Shown here in pieces: positions 30,568 to 42,069 of a DNA stretch of 64,000 nucleotides. The stretch is from positions 261,278 to 325,277 of the forward strand of contig NZ_JABEQC010000003.1 of assembly GCF_013041605.1 (NCBI RefSeq), read 5' to 3'. A model generated the notes under the pieces. It saw only the letters and a list, made by a program, of their open reading frames with translations, was not told the DNA's origin and made no database searches. Numbering within the stretch: the stretch's first letter is position 1; each line of letters starts with the position of its first letter. The stretch comes from Vibrio plantisponsor (GTDB taxonomy: Bacteria > Pseudomonadota > Gammaproteobacteria > Enterobacterales > Vibrionaceae). Made by a program: the position numbers and the translations under genes.

Positions 30568-33471
30568 TTAATCTCTGATTGGTGCTGGAGAGAGAACCTC
30601 ACGGTTACCATTATGACCCGGAGCACTTACGATACCCTGAGCTTCCAGCTGTTCAACAATACGCGCTGCTCGGTTATAACCAATTTTAAAGCGACGCTGA
30701 ACGCCAGATACAGAACCTCGACGCGTTTCTACAACGTGTTCTACTACCTGATCAAACAGAGGGTCAACCTCCTCATCACTTTCCATTCTTTCACCTGGTA
30801 GCATCATCTCTGGGCTTTGATCGCCACTGATAATGTCACTGATGTAGTTTGGTTTACCGCGTGCTTTCCAGTTGTTCACCACAGCATGCACATCATCATC
30901 GGATGCGAATGCACCATGCACACGTATTGTATGGCTAGAGCCCGGTGGAAGATAAAGCATATCACCCATACCAAGTAACGATTCTGCACCACCTTGATCT
31001 AGGATGGTTCGAGAGTCAGTCTTGGTCGAAACTGTAAACGCCACACGAGTAGGAATGTTCGCTTTGATTAAGCCTGTAATAACATCAACAGAAGGACGCT
31101 GAGTCGCCAATATCAGGTGAATACCTGCTGCACGTGCTTTCTGAGCAAGACGAGCAATCAGCTCTTCAACTTTCTTACCCACCACCATCATCAAGTCAGC
31201 GAACTCATCCACCACAACAACAATATAAGGTAACTTCTCAAGCAGTGGCGCTTCCGCATCCATGCTGTCACCTTCTTTCCACAATGGATCGTGAATCGGG
31301 TGACCAGCTTCAGCGGCCATTTTCAGTTTGTCATTGAAACCTTTAATGTTTCGAACACCTAATACAGACATAAGCTTGTATCGACGTTCCATTTCGCCAA
31401 CACACCAGCGCAAGGCGTTTGATGCGTCTTTCATGTCTGTCACAACTTCAGCCAGCAAGTGTGGGATACCTTCGTAAATTGAAAGCTCCAACATTTTCGG
31501 GTCAATCATGATGAAACGAACATCTTCCGGAGTCGATTTATACAACATACTCAGAATCATGACGTTCACGCCCACCGATTTACCTGAACCTGTTGTACCC
31601 GCAACAAGCACATGAGGCATTTTAGCAAGGTCAGCTACCACAGCTTCGCCTGCGATGTCCTGCCCAAGTACGATGGTGGTCGGAGATTTCGACTCTTTAA
31701 ACTGAGGGCTGCTTATAACATCAGACAAATACACGGTTTGGCGGCTCATATTCGGCAGTTCTAGGCCGACATATGGTTTGCCCGGTATAACTTCAACCAC
31801 ACGCACTGCCATCGCAGACAGAGAGCGCGCTAAATCCATCGACAAGCTCGAAATTCGGCTAACCTTAACACCCGGAGCCAAATCTAGTTCAAAACGCGTG
31901 ATAACTGGCCCAGGGAAGATATCGACCACTTCCGCTTGTATCTTATAGTCCGCTAATTTAGCTTCGACCAAGCGAGCGATCTCTTCCAAAGCTGCTCTAT
32001 CAATGAAGTTTTCACGTTTCTCTGGATGATACAGCAGTTCCAGTGTCGGCATTGGCTCTGCAGGTTTTGGCAAATTCACGTCTTTTTGCATCAGGAATGG
32101 GTTTTGTTGCCCTGCCATATTTGCCTGAGCTTCTGACACTAAACTCTGGAAAGCCGTCAGATCTTTATCTTGTTCTGCCTCATCGCTGTCTGCCTCATCG
32201 CTGTCTTCATCTTCATAATCATAATCATCAATGTCATATTCAGACTGAGCAGACTGAGGTTGCCAGTCGTCCTCGTCATCATCATCGAGAACATCGAAAT
32301 TAGAAATTGTAGGTTCTATGTGAGAGTCATCTTCTAACTCTACGTTGTTCACCACATTCTCTAGTTGGCGTGCATCTACTGGTGGTTCGTCAACAACATC
32401 AATCTGATCCATGAAACCATCGTGTGCTGGCTCGGCGCTGGAAGTCACGTCATCTTGAGCAAAGTCATCCGATTCACGGGCAACCATATCGAGTTCTTCG
32501 ATTGTTGCTGAGAGCTGCTTGCTGCGAGGAGGAAGCTCCTCATCCTCGTCATAATCATAGTTAGGTGCTGGTGAAAGTGGCGCGGAAAACGATTCATCCG
32601 TTTCAACCTTCGCTTCAACTTTAGAGCTGATAACAGGCTCTTCTTTCGGCATATGGATATTGAAGCGACGCGCTGCTGGTTGAGGCTCGTTTTCTGTTTC
32701 CAGCGGAATAGCTGAAATGCTTTCAACAGAATCAAGTGTTTCGTCTGCTGACTCTAACGCTTTAGTTTGAATAGGATCTATGAGCGATGGCGGTGTTAGT
32801 TGTGGTTCAACGATCTCGTCTTTTTCACCACGCATGCGGTTTAGTACCCAATGAAGACCCGCGATACTAGAATCACCTAGTCTTTCCACGATACTTAGCC
32901 ATGAAATGCCTGTTAATAGCGTAAAACCTGCCCCCCAAAAGAATAGTAGGGCCAACGTTGTGCCTAAAACGTTTAACGTAGGCAAAGCTAAGCTAGTAAG
33001 GACGTCACCGACAACGCCACCAGACGAAAAGTACCAGATGTCGTCAAAATTGATGTCTGCCAAGCCACAGCTGGTTAATAAAAGGACCACTAGCCCGAGT
33101 ACGCGCGTTCCCCAAAGCATTAAATCAATGCTTTCATCTTCACGGCGTTTACGAAACACCACCCACGCACCAGCAGTTAAAATAATGGGTAAAGGATAAG
33201 CAAGTGAACCGAAGACAAAAAATAACGTGTCAGCGACCCAAGCGCCGACAATTCCGCCACCGTTTTGAATATCAGAACCCCATGCAGTTTGAGACCATGA
33301 GGGATCGGCAGGACTAAATGTGAACAGTGCTACTGCTAATAAAATAGAAGCCAGAACAGCCAGTATCAGCCCGCACTCTTTAAGTCTTTGAATACCATCC
33401 AAACGTCCAGAGTCAAACTCTTCACTCGTTTTGATTATTGTTTCGACTTTATTTTTGTTCTCTTTGAACAT
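30568..33471 (-). CDS. ftsK: DNA translocase FtsK
   Basis: Divisome protein that pumps chromosomal DNA through the septum and activates XerCD at dif. The 967-residue protein has four N-terminal membrane helices (about residues 28-200), an acidic low-complexity linker (about 210-450), then the motor: Walker [13 protein letters not shown], Walker B-like [31 protein letters not shown], and a C-terminal gamma winged helix for KOPS reading ([20 protein letters not shown]). The linker is shorter than in E. coli FtsK (1329 residues). lolA, which follows ftsK in enterics, is not here; dsbB is convergent instead. Upstream is lrp, as usual. Confidence 0.97.
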   Translation of the reverse strand: MFKENKNKVETIIKTSEEFDSGRLDGIQRLKECGLILAVLASILLAVALFTFSPADPSWSQTAWGSDIQNGGGIVGAWVADTLFFVFGSLAYPLPIILTAGAWVVFRKRREDESIDLMLWGTRVLGLVVLLLTSCGLADINFDDIWYFSSGGVVGDVLTSLALPTLNVLGTTLALLFFWGAGFTLLTGISWLSIVERLGDSSIAGLHWVLNRMRGEKDEIVEPQLTPPSLIDPIQTKALESADETLDSVESISAIPLETENEPQPAARRFNIHMPKEEPVISSKVEAKVETDESFSAPLSPAPNYDYDEDEELPPRSKQLSATIEELDMVARESDDFAQDDVTSSAEPAHDGFMDQIDVVDEPPVDARQLENVVNNVELEDDSHIEPTISNFDVLDDDDEDDWQPQSAQSEYDIDDYDYEDEDSDEADSDEAEQDKDLTAFQSLVSEAQANMAGQQNPFLMQKDVNLPKPAEPMPTLELLYHPEKRENFIDRAALEEIARLVEAKLADYKIQAEVVDIFPGPVITRFELDLAPGVKVSRISSLSMDLARSLSAMAVRVVEVIPGKPYVGLELPNMSRQTVYLSDVISSPQFKESKSPTTIVLGQDIAGEAVVADLAKMPHVLVAGTTGSGKSVGVNVMILSMLYKSTPEDVRFIMIDPKMLELSIYEGIPHLLAEVVTDMKDASNALRWCVGEMERRYKLMSVLGVRNIKGFNDKLKMAAEAGHPIHDPLWKEGDSMDAEAPLLEKLPYIVVVVDEFADLMMVVGKKVEELIARLAQKARAAGIHLILATQRPSVDVITGLIKANIPTRVAFTVSTKTDSRTILDQGGAESLLGMGDMLYLPPGSSHTIRVHGAFASDDDVHAVVNNWKARGKPNYISDIISGDQSPEMMLPGERMESDEEVDPLFDQVVEHVVETRRGSVSGVQRRFKIGYNRAARIVEQLEAQGIVSAPGHNGNREVLSPAPIRD
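32176..32205 (-). repeat. 15-bp perfect tandem duplication in the FtsK linker
   Basis: The unit TGCCTCATCGCTGTC occurs twice in direct succession. In frame it encodes the repeated acidic pentapeptide seen as [10 protein letters not shown] in the disordered linker. It keeps the reading frame. Confidence 0.85.
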
Positions 33472-33543
33472 AAACCAACTTGAATATGATTATTATGGCC
33501 AACGTGAGTAACACTATACTCATATTGGATAGGTGAAAACAGT

Positions 33544-33565
33544 CCGAGCGGCAAAAGCCGCTCGG
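33544..33565 (-). terminator. Hairpin between lrp and ftsK
   Basis: Perfect 9-bp GC-rich stem CCGAGCGGC / GCCGCTCGG with loop AAAA, 95 bp after the lrp stop. On the minus strand the flank ACTGTTTT is only moderately T-rich; termination or attenuation between lrp and ftsK is likely. Confidence 0.65.
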
Positions 33566-33659
33566 TTTGTTCGAAGATTTAACCATATCAAGGTCAAAAA
33601 CCCAATTAACTAAAGTCAGAATGCGGAAAGAAATACCACTATTCTGAGCTTTAGCACGA

Positions 33660-34154
33660 TTAACGAGTTTTGATAACTAACTGATTGGTTTGTTTAACTT
33701 CTTCCATTACTACGTAGGTACGAGTGTCGTTTACACCAGGTAAACGCAACAAGGTATCCCCCAGTAACTTACGGTAAGCACCCATGTCTGATACACGAGT
33801 TTTCAACAAATAGTCGAAATCACCTGAAACTAAATGACATTCTTGAATATCATCAAGTTTTTGTACGGCAGTATTAAACTGTTCAAACACATCTGGCGCA
33901 CCACGGTTTAGTGTAATTTCTACAAAAACCAATAGTGATGCATCAAGATACTGAGGGTTTAATAACGCTGTATAGCCAGTAATGTATCCCTGACGTTCTA
34001 AGCGACGTACACGCTCCAAGCACGGCGTTGGAGATAGACCTACTCGCTTAGACAATTCAACGTTCGAAATACGACCGTCTTTCTGCAACTCATTCAAGAT
34101 GTTGCGGTCGATACGATCAAGATCCTTGGACGGCCTTTTATAGTTGTCTGCCAT
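33660..34154 (-). CDS. lrp: Leucine-responsive regulatory protein
   Basis: Global feast/famine regulator of amino-acid metabolism. 164 residues, the usual length. The N-terminal helix-turn-helix is clear (RISNVELSKRVGLSPTPCLERVRRLERQGYI), and the C-terminal RAM domain has GDFDYLLKTRVSD and LLRLPGVNDTRTYVVMEEVK. It is divergent from ald, a classical target of Lrp-type regulators, and upstream of ftsK in the same direction. Confidence 0.97.
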   Translation of the reverse strand: MADNYKRPSKDLDRIDRNILNELQKDGRISNVELSKRVGLSPTPCLERVRRLERQGYITGYTALLNPQYLDASLLVFVEITLNRGAPDVFEQFNTAVQKLDDIQECHLVSGDFDYLLKTRVSDMGAYRKLLGDTLLRLPGVNDTRTYVVMEEVKQTNQLVIKTR

Positions 34155-34310
34155 TTTTATATTCCACCTTAATTACTTCCTTGCAAAAAATATACTACAA
34201 CTTTTTAATATGCAGTTTCAAATCTTAAACAATAGCGCATATACTAGCAATAAACTCGCCATAAAACTCAAGACACAGTCAATACAACCAAGTAAGACTA
34301 AGGAGTCAGG

Positions 34311-35435
34311 ATGATCATTGGTGTACCTAAAGAAATCAAAAACCACGAATACCGTGTTGGTATGATCCCATCAAGTGTGAGAGAGCTAGTCTCTCACGGC
34401 CACCAAGTATTGATAGAAACAAATGCCGGACATGGCATTGGTATTTCCGACAACGATTACATCGCGTCGGGCGCATCCATTCTTCCTACCGCTGCCGACA
34501 TATTTGCGAAAGCAGAGATGATTGTAAAGGTTAAAGAACCTCAAGCTGTAGAACGAGCATTGCTCAAAGAAGGGCAAATATTATTTACTTATTTACACCT
34601 AGCTCCAGATTTTCCACAAACTGAAGAGCTAATCAAGAGCAAAGCTGTCTGTATAGCATATGAGACTGTAACAGATAATATGGGTCGCTTACCACTATTA
34701 GCACCAATGTCTGAGGTCGCAGGCAGAATGTCTATTCAAGCGGGTGCACAGGCTTTGGAAAAATCACGTGGTGGATGTGGTTTATTACTCAGTGGTGTAC
34801 CGGGTGTTGCACCAGCGAAAGTCGTCATTTTAGGCGGTGGTGTAGTCGGTGCAAACGCTGCCAGAATGGCGGTTGGCTTAAGAGCTGACGTAACCATCAT
34901 CGACAAAAATATCGATACATTACGCAAGCTTGATGAAGAATTTCAGGGCAGCGCGAAAGTCTTATTCTCAACCAAAGATACAGTAGAACAAAATGTTCTA
35001 AATGCTGACTTAGTGATAGGCGCAGTTTTAATTCCCGGCGCAGCAGCGCCAAAACTGGTGACTAAGCAGCACATTAGCCAGATGAAGGCGGGTTCAGCCA
35101 TCGTCGATGTTGCCATTGACCAAGGTGGTTGCTTCGAAACGTCTCATGCCACTACGCACGCAGAACCAACATACATTATCGATGATGTGGTCCACTATTG
35201 CGTAGCAAACATGCCGGGAGCGGTCGCGAGAACCTCTACCTATGCACTCAATAATGCAACGCTACCTTATATCCTTAAACTCGCAAACAAAGGGTATCAA
35301 AGAGCACTACTTGAAGATTCTGGATTGCTCAATGGATTAAACGTTATCCACGGTAAAGTAACTTGTAAAGCAGTCGCCGATGCCTTCCAGCTTGACTACG
35401 TCGATCCTAGACAAGCAATAGAGATGTTCAATTAA
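34311..35435 (+). CDS. ald: Alanine dehydrogenase
   Basis: NAD-dependent, reversible deamination of L-alanine to pyruvate and ammonia; cytosolic. 374 residues. [20 protein letters not shown] opens the substrate domain. VKVKEPQ and YLHLAPD hold the conserved Lys and His of the active site, and [20 protein letters not shown] is the NAD-binding loop. An AAGGAG ribosome site precedes the ATG. Its head-to-head position with lrp suggests Lrp control through the 156-bp spacer. Confidence 0.97.
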   Translation: MIIGVPKEIKNHEYRVGMIPSSVRELVSHGHQVLIETNAGHGIGISDNDYIASGASILPTAADIFAKAEMIVKVKEPQAVERALLKEGQILFTYLHLAPDFPQTEELIKSKAVCIAYETVTDNMGRLPLLAPMSEVAGRMSIQAGAQALEKSRGGCGLLLSGVPGVAPAKVVILGGGVVGANAARMAVGLRADVTIIDKNIDTLRKLDEEFQGSAKVLFSTKDTVEQNVLNADLVIGAVLIPGAAAPKLVTKQHISQMKAGSAIVDVAIDQGGCFETSHATTHAEPTYIIDDVVHYCVANMPGAVARTSTYALNNATLPYILKLANKGYQRALLEDSGLLNGLNVIHGKVTCKAVADAFQLDYVDPRQAIEMFN

Positions 35436-35446
35436 ATCCAACGAAA

Positions 35447-35472
35447 GGATGCCGAGTTTAGGCTCGGTGTCC
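35447..35472. terminator. Hairpin between ald and methyltransferase gene
   Basis: About 10-bp stem (GGATGCCGAG / CTCGGTGTCC, two G-U pairs) with a 6-nt loop between convergent genes. The T content after it is better on the minus strand; it probably ends both transcripts. Confidence 0.65.
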
Positions 35473-35478
35473 TAGACA

Positions 35479-36681
35479 CTATGAATTCTCATTTCTTACT
35501 GCATGAATAAGGATATTTCTCGGCGTGTCCTTTCTGTTGCAAAACTCGCTCAACTCGACGTGATAGCCTTTCTCTTGCAAAAACATCGCTTTATCTAAAA
35601 CTAGCCAAATTTCCAATAAGCGGCGAAAACTTTGCTGAACTAAACTAAGCCGTTCCATTTGCCAAAAATACTGTGTTCCCACTTTTTCATAGTGCGCGAA
35701 ATTCACTTTTGGAAGAAGGATGCCTTTTTGCTCGGCTGCCCATAAACAGAACGCTTCAAAGCCTTCACTCAACATGGACTTCTTGATGCTAGGCACGGGC
35801 ATATATTCGCTAAACCCTAACTCTTCTCTCAGTAGAGCATTTAACCCCAGCCTGAAACTCATTTCTTGCTGCCTATGACGTTTAACCCGCTCTCCACCAG
35901 TTACGGTTTCCTGAAGTGGGATTCGCAGTTCCTGCTTGGTTAATCGGAGTTCGGAGTTTTGTCCCAAAGAAGATTGAGCTTGATAAGTATCATGGTGTGT
36001 TAAATGGTAACAGCATGGCGAAAAGCTAAGCGCTTTTGTCTTGGCAGCCGCTGCGTTATGCATCAATCGAACATGCAAATCGCCACAAGCATGCAGCGCA
36101 ACCGCATGTTGATCAGAGTGAAAAACTTGCGCACTTTCGGATTCAAATGCGTCGCCTTGAACGAAAGTCATTGGCAAATCGAGATGTGCCGCTTCACTTT
36201 GTCCAGATTCACAAAGCGCTTGCTGATATTCAAAGCTCACAACGGGTTGCTTTGAGTTAAAAGCCAAAATTCGACCGAGATACCCCTTTCCAGAGCACCA
36301 TTCTAACCATTCGTGACCATGATGTTGTTTCAGGACGCTTTGTCCTAGCGCTTTAATCTGAGAAAGCTTTCTGCCGGGAATTCCCGCTTCAAGAGCTAGG
36401 TTTCGTTCCAACAATGAATACTGAGTAGAGGGCAAACTGATCAGTTGAGGAATAAGACCGAGTTCAGGAATCAGGTGAGACAACTGATTAATCAACTCAT
36501 CAGTGTCATTCTTCAATTGTTCGATCTCTTCAATGCTCAGATTCTCGAGCCATTGATGCAACCGAGGGTATTGCTGTTGCCACAAAGAAACACCGTCAAA
36601 GCATTGCAGAAATGCTTCAAAACGCCAAAGAGACTGGTGTGTGACTAAAAAAGTATCGATTGTTTGAAATTTGGACTGCAT
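35479..36681 (-). CDS. Putative SAM-dependent methyltransferase (Methyltransf_32-like)
   Basis: A 400-residue protein. The glycine-rich SAM-binding motif is EWCSGKGYLGRILAF (about residues 125-140), followed by SFEYQ as the acidic end of strand 2. LHACGDLHVRLM and the distinctive SFSPCCYH motif (near residue 220) point to the METTL25/GSTCD-like methyltransferase_32 family. Substrate unknown. Its ribosome-binding site GGGGGAG lies inside a stem-loop that spans the cysB-methyltransferase junction. Confidence 0.8.
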   Translation of the reverse strand: MQSKFQTIDTFLVTHQSLWRFEAFLQCFDGVSLWQQQYPRLHQWLENLSIEEIEQLKNDTDELINQLSHLIPELGLIPQLISLPSTQYSLLERNLALEAGIPGRKLSQIKALGQSVLKQHHGHEWLEWCSGKGYLGRILAFNSKQPVVSFEYQQALCESGQSEAAHLDLPMTFVQGDAFESESAQVFHSDQHAVALHACGDLHVRLMHNAAAAKTKALSFSPCCYHLTHHDTYQAQSSLGQNSELRLTKQELRIPLQETVTGGERVKRHRQQEMSFRLGLNALLREELGFSEYMPVPSIKKSMLSEGFEAFCLWAAEQKGILLPKVNFAHYEKVGTQYFWQMERLSLVQQSFRRLLEIWLVLDKAMFLQEKGYHVELSEFCNRKDTPRNILIHAVRNENS

Positions 36682-36683
36682 GA

Positions 36684-36715
36684 CTCCCCCTAAACAGGCT
36701 GTAGTTTAGAGGGAG
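36684..36715 (-). promoter_or_regulatory. Hairpin covering the ribosome site of the methyltransferase gene
   Basis: Arms CTCCCCCTAAAC (36684-36695) and GTTTAGAGGGAG (36704-36715) pair at 11 of 12 positions around an 8-nt loop. On the minus strand the 3' arm contains the GGGGGAG Shine-Dalgarno, three bases before the ATG at 36681. No T-run follows, so translational control or processing is as likely as termination of cysB. Confidence 0.55.
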
Positions 36716-36735
36716 AGATAAATGAAGTAAAAGCC

Positions 36736-38020
<1,285 letters not shown>

Positions 38021-38785
38021 ATGAATATAGGTTTAATCATTGCGCTGGTTGCAATATTGCTAGTTTTGGTTTTGGGCTACAACATTATGTTGCAGTATAA
38101 AGTCAAAGTTGAAGCGGCAAGAAAGCAAGAATCCTCAAAATACTTGGCCATTATTGATGCTACCGAAGATTTGATCGGTAATGCTCATCACCTGCCTTTT
38201 AGTAAAGAATTACTGCTTTGCCTAAATATTCGAATTTTGGATTGCTTGCAGAATATGCTTGAACTTGAGCCAAAAAATAAACAATTGGCACAACGTATTG
38301 AACATATGAATGCGCAAATTAAACATTTGAAAGAGCATCATCCGGGTGGCGATAGCACAACCTTTAAAGTTCCTAGTAGTGATAAGCAAGCGATTGTGAT
38401 GCTTAAACTGGTAAAGCGCTTACGCGATACCATTAAGAGCGAACATAATAAAGGTCGCTTTGAAACCCAAGCTTATGTCACTGAAAACGCTCGTCTTGAA
38501 AACATTCAAGTTCGCATCAACATTGAAAACGTTATTAAACGGGCAAATGATTCAATTATTCGAGGCCAGCCGGGCACTGCGATCCAGTTGCTACGTAAAG
38601 GCTTGGATGTTCTTAGCACAAAGAACGACAACTACTCAAACCAAGCACGAGATAAACTGCAACAGATGTACGATGATCTCGAGCATAGACGTCAATCCAA
38701 GAGTGCAACTGAACTTCAAGAGATCGAAGAAAAAGAACGTAACAGTGATATGGAAGCGCTCTTTGGTGAAAAGAAAAAGTGGTAA
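38021..38785 (+). CDS. Membrane-anchored coiled-coil protein of unknown function
   Basis: 254 residues. One N-terminal transmembrane helix (about residues 4-24, IGLIIALVAILLVLVLGYNI) is followed by a cytoplasmic part that is almost entirely charged and helical, with likely coiled coils (residues 85-115 and 150-245) and a KKKW C-terminus. The arrangement resembles a membrane tether for a cytosolic complex. I do not recognise the family. The ATG at 38021 (GGA 5 nt upstream) is preferred to a TTG at 37997. It is followed by its own terminator and then miaE. Confidence 0.8.
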   Translation: MNIGLIIALVAILLVLVLGYNIMLQYKVKVEAARKQESSKYLAIIDATEDLIGNAHHLPFSKELLLCLNIRILDCLQNMLELEPKNKQLAQRIEHMNAQIKHLKEHHPGGDSTTFKVPSSDKQAIVMLKLVKRLRDTIKSEHNKGRFETQAYVTENARLENIQVRINIENVIKRANDSIIRGQPGTAIQLLRKGLDVLSTKNDNYSNQARDKLQQMYDDLEHRRQSKSATELQEIEEKERNSDMEALFGEKKKW

Positions 38786-38820
38786 TATACTCGTTACCAA
38801 TGTAACACTCAGTTTGATGA

Positions 38821-38846
38821 AAGGTTGCCTCGGCAACCTTTTTTAT
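38821..38846 (+). terminator. Terminator after coiled-coil gene
   Basis: Stem AAGGTTG / CAACCTT closed by CCTCGG, then TTTTATTATA. It ends just before miaE, whose ATG is about 8 bp away. Confidence 0.88.
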
Positions 38847-38853
38847 TATAAGA

Positions 38854-39627
38854 ATGATGAACCAAGACCAAACCTTTAATACTCTGCTCGCCCCAATCCA
38901 TCAGTTTCTACAATGTCCGACTCCTGATGCTTGGATTGAAGAAGCCAAAAGACCTGCGAACTTATCTAGAATCCTACGCGACCATCTCTTATGTGAGCTG
39001 AAAGCGGCTCAGAGTGCTGTGTTTCTATTAAAACGATATGTGCTTACAGAAGAAGGTAAAAAGCAGATAACCCAGCTTGTGGAGCCATATGAGCTATTTG
39101 CCTACAAAGGCGTAGGTAACCTTGATACGTTGCGCGGAAAAAGTCAGCTGTCTAAATCCATTGAAGCCAAACAAGGCTGCGCCTATGGACAAGATATGAT
39201 CGACAAAATGGTGCTGCTTATCAAAGAAGAGCTGCACCACTTTTATCAGGTTTTAGAAATCATTGAACAGCAGGGCTTAGAATATCGTCCGATTACAGCG
39301 AGTCGTTACGCAAAAGGGATGATTAAACACGTTCGAACTTATGAACCAGAAGCTCTTATCGATAAACTAATTATAGGTGCATATATCGAAGCCCGTTCAT
39401 GTGAACGCTTTGCTAAGCTTGCGCCTTATTTAGAAGAATCGATTCAGAAGTTCTATATTTCACTCTTGCGCTCCGAAGCCCGTCACTATCAGGATTACTT
39501 AGCACTTGCAGAGAAAATATCTACACAGGATATTACAAACAGAGTCAGGTATTTTGGCGACGTAGAAGCCAAGCTTATCTCTTCCAGTGACACCGAGTTT
39601 CGATTCCATTCCGGTTCCCCAGTATAG
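38854..39627 (+). CDS. miaE: tRNA-(ms2io6A)-hydroxylase
   Basis: Non-haem diiron monooxygenase that hydroxylates the isopentenyl side chain of ms2i6A37 in tRNA. 257 residues with a ferritin-like four-helix core. Iron-ligand candidates are in LLCELKAAQSA, LIKEELHHFYQ, IEARSCERF and LRSEARHYQDY. Two adjacent ATG codons (38854 and 38857) are possible starts. The leader is very short after the upstream terminator, so its promoter may overlap that terminator or readthrough may be used. Confidence 0.93.
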   Translation: MMNQDQTFNTLLAPIHQFLQCPTPDAWIEEAKRPANLSRILRDHLLCELKAAQSAVFLLKRYVLTEEGKKQITQLVEPYELFAYKGVGNLDTLRGKSQLSKSIEAKQGCAYGQDMIDKMVLLIKEELHHFYQVLEIIEQQGLEYRPITASRYAKGMIKHVRTYEPEALIDKLIIGAYIEARSCERFAKLAPYLEESIQKFYISLLRSEARHYQDYLALAEKISTQDITNRVRYFGDVEAKLISSSDTEFRFHSGSPV

Positions 39628-39630
39628 AGA

Positions 39631-39659
39631 AAGCCAGCGAGTGTCGCTGGCTTTTTTTG
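39631..39659. terminator. Terminator between miaE and pyrF
   Basis: Perfect 10-bp stem AAGCCAGCGA / TCGCTGGCTT with loop GTG, followed by TTTTT. It lies between convergent genes. Confidence 0.92.
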
Positions 39660-39671
39660 TAGTGCAATTAC

Positions 39672-40367
39672 TTACGCTAATGATGCGTTAATTTCTGCAA
39701 GTACTGCGGCTGGGTCTGTAGCCTGAGTAATTGGTCTGCCAATGACTAGGTAGTCAGAACCTGCTTGAACGGCTTCATATGGCGTCATAATACGGCGTTG
39801 GTCACCAACATCAGCACCAGCTGGACGAATACCAGGAGTCACCAATTTAAACTCCTTACCTAAGCTTTGTTTGAGCATTTGAGATTCTTGCGCAGAACAC
39901 ACTACGCCATCTAAGCCAGCATTTTTCGTTAAGCTCGCTAAACGCATTACTTGCTCCTGAGGCTTAACATCTAAGCCTATGCCAGCAAGGTCACTTTGCT
40001 CCATGCTCGTTAATACCGTTACACCGATCAACAATGGACGATCTTTACCATACGGTTCTAAGATTTCTCGAGAAGCGGCCATCATGCGCTCACCACCACT
40101 GGCGTGGACGTTGACCATCCACACTCCAAGTTCAGCAGCAGCTTTTACAGCTTTAGAACAGGTATTTGGGATGTCATGAAACTTAAGATCTAAGAATACA
40201 GAGAAGCCACGTTTATGTAGTTCACGAACGAAATCTGGGCCAAAAAGCGTAAACATCTCTTTGCCCACTTTTAAGCGACAGCTTGTTGGGTCGATTCTAC
40301 TAACAAATGCAAGCGCATCCGCTTGATTATCATAATCCAGTGCAACGATCACTTTCTGGTCGTTCAT
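39672..40367 (-). CDS. pyrF: Orotidine 5'-phosphate decarboxylase
   Basis: Last step of UMP synthesis. 231 residues forming a TIM barrel. The catalytic array is in [13 protein letters not shown] (Asp-Lys-Asp), and the phosphate-binding end reads [14 protein letters not shown]. It follows lapB with a terminator in between, so it may be expressed partly on its own, although lapA-lapB-pyrF is a conserved cluster. Confidence 0.97.
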   Translation of the reverse strand: MNDQKVIVALDYDNQADALAFVSRIDPTSCRLKVGKEMFTLFGPDFVRELHKRGFSVFLDLKFHDIPNTCSKAVKAAAELGVWMVNVHASGGERMMAASREILEPYGKDRPLLIGVTVLTSMEQSDLAGIGLDVKPQEQVMRLASLTKNAGLDGVVCSAQESQMLKQSLGKEFKLVTPGIRPAGADVGDQRRIMTPYEAVQAGSDYLVIGRPITQATDPAAVLAEINASLA

Positions 40368-40394
40368 TTCTACTCCTAAGTATTGATTGAGCTT

Positions 40395-40420
40395 AAAAAA
40401 ATGCAGCCATTAGAGCTGCA
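40395..40420 (-). terminator. Terminator after lapB
   Basis: Stem TGCAGC / GCTGCA with a 7-nt loop; on the minus strand a run of seven T follows. It separates lapB from pyrF. Confidence 0.85.
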
Positions 40421-40470
40421 AGTCTTATTGGCTTAAAACAAACCAATAATTGTGGCCTTTTGACCTATTA

Positions 40471-41640
40471 CTATTCTCCGTCCAAACCGCGAATGGGTTT
40501 GACTGACCCCCACCCTTTACAAGAAGGACAGTGCCAATATAAAGAGTGGGTTGAAAAACCGCACTTCCGGCATCGATAATGTGGCTTAACTTTTAATTGT
40601 TCACCAACAAGCTTCTTAAGCGTAGACAAACTGGCTTTTGCTCGCCCTTCTTCTGCCTCAGCAATATGATAATCGATCAGACGATAGAAGCCCTTCATTG
40701 TTGGATTCTTGACTAACTGTCGTGTTAATAGTTCTTGTGCTGTTGCTACGCCCTCATGCTGAGCAACCAACTGAGCCAGCATCAACTCGGCAGATACACC
40801 CGCTTTGTTTTCAATACACTTACGAAGGAATTCAACCAGTTCATGCTCTTGACCAAGATGGTAATAACACTCAGCCAGTGTAGGTAATACTTCACCGATG
40901 AAGTCGATATCTTGGTCCAACACCATCGTCATGTAGTGAATGGTCTGCTTATAATCTTCACCTTCCAAATAAGACTTACCCAGAGCAATACTTGCTCTAA
41001 CACATTTGGGGTCTTCTGCCAGTGCACGTTTAAAAAGTTGAATACTTTTGCTGTCACTGCCATTTGCTTTTTCCTGCATCGCCAATTCACACAAGAAATG
41101 AGCAATGCTGCTTTTCATGCGTTTACGTCCCATTTTGACCAACGCTGACGCACATTCGATGGCTTTGTGCCATTCGCGTGTTTGTTGATAAATGGATGTC
41201 AATTGCTGCAATGCAGATTCGCGATGTTCAGGTTCATCGATAAGTTGTTCGAAAATTTTCTCTGCACGGTCTAGGAAACCGGACACCATGTAATCTTTTG
41301 CGAGCTGCTGAAGAGCCAGATTCTTTTGCTCTATGGTTAATCCAGAGCGGGAGATTAAGTTCTGGTGAATGCGAATGGCGCGATCAACTTCACCACGAGA
41401 ACGAAACAAATTACCCAAAGCAAGGTGAGTGTCTATGGTTTCGTTATCTACTTGAAGAAGCTCAATAAAGTGATCAACAGCCTTGTCTGACTGATCAGAC
41501 AATAGCAAGTTTAAACCCGTAACATATTGACGTGAGATTTGGTGAGAATGCTTCTGCTTGTCATGATGGGCACTACGATTACCCATATACCAACCATAAG
41601 CGGCAGCGATTGGTAGTAACAAGAAGAGAATTTCTAACAT
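40471..41640 (-). CDS. lapB: Lipopolysaccharide assembly protein LapB
   Basis: Inner-membrane anchored adaptor that directs FtsH to LpxC and so sets lipopolysaccharide levels. 389 residues: an N-terminal transmembrane anchor (residues 1-20), a series of TPR repeats (ALGNLFRSRGEVDRAI and others) and a C-terminal rubredoxin-like metal site formed by CRKC and CPSC. It lies 12 bp after lapA. This regulator of lipid A synthesis is in the same window as lpxK, msbA and kdsB. Confidence 0.95.
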   Translation of the reverse strand: MLEILFLLLPIAAAYGWYMGNRSAHHDKQKHSHQISRQYVTGLNLLLSDQSDKAVDHFIELLQVDNETIDTHLALGNLFRSRGEVDRAIRIHQNLISRSGLTIEQKNLALQQLAKDYMVSGFLDRAEKIFEQLIDEPEHRESALQQLTSIYQQTREWHKAIECASALVKMGRKRMKSSIAHFLCELAMQEKANGSDSKSIQLFKRALAEDPKCVRASIALGKSYLEGEDYKQTIHYMTMVLDQDIDFIGEVLPTLAECYYHLGQEHELVEFLRKCIENKAGVSAELMLAQLVAQHEGVATAQELLTRQLVKNPTMKGFYRLIDYHIAEAEEGRAKASLSTLKKLVGEQLKVKPHYRCRKCGFSTHSLYWHCPSCKGWGSVKPIRGLDGE

Positions 41641-41652
41641 CTAAAAACAGCC

Positions 41653-41940
41653 TTATCCAATATTAACTCTGTTTTCAGATGAGTCTTTAACTGCTGGCGT
41701 CGCTTTTTTAAGTTGTTTGTTTAACTTACGTACTTTCAATTGAGATTTAAGATGTAAGCTGCCAAAAATAATCCAAGCAAGGACAAAGCCAGTGACAAAT
41801 ACAGAACCGAGGAGAGTGGATAGGTGAAACTCACCTTGTGCGAGTAAATAATTGAAAGTCACGACTTCTTGGTTTTGGGAACCCAAAGCCAGTGCAATCA
41901 AGAAGAGAGCGAGTACCACAACGATTTTTATAATTTTCAT
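41653..41940 (-). CDS. lapA: Lipopolysaccharide assembly protein LapA
   Basis: 95-residue inner-membrane protein (YciS, DUF1049) with two transmembrane helices (about residues 3-20 and 43-64) and a basic coiled-coil tail (LKVRKLNKQLKKA). Partner of LapB in E. coli. The helix/loop pattern SQNQEVVTFNYLLAQGEFHLS is typical, apart from its length. Confidence 0.92.
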   Translation of the reverse strand: MKIIKIVVVLALFLIALALGSQNQEVVTFNYLLAQGEFHLSTLLGSVFVTGFVLAWIIFGSLHLKSQLKVRKLNKQLKKATPAVKDSSENRVNIG

Positions 41941-42069
41941 AGTCCATCACCTATCAATAAATCGGCTTTACTGATTATGCAGGAAAATGCCCTGACAAAC
42001 CATGTCTATATATCATAAAAAAGCGGCACACCTCATCAGTATGCCGCCAATTTCGTCAAGCTAGAGAAT

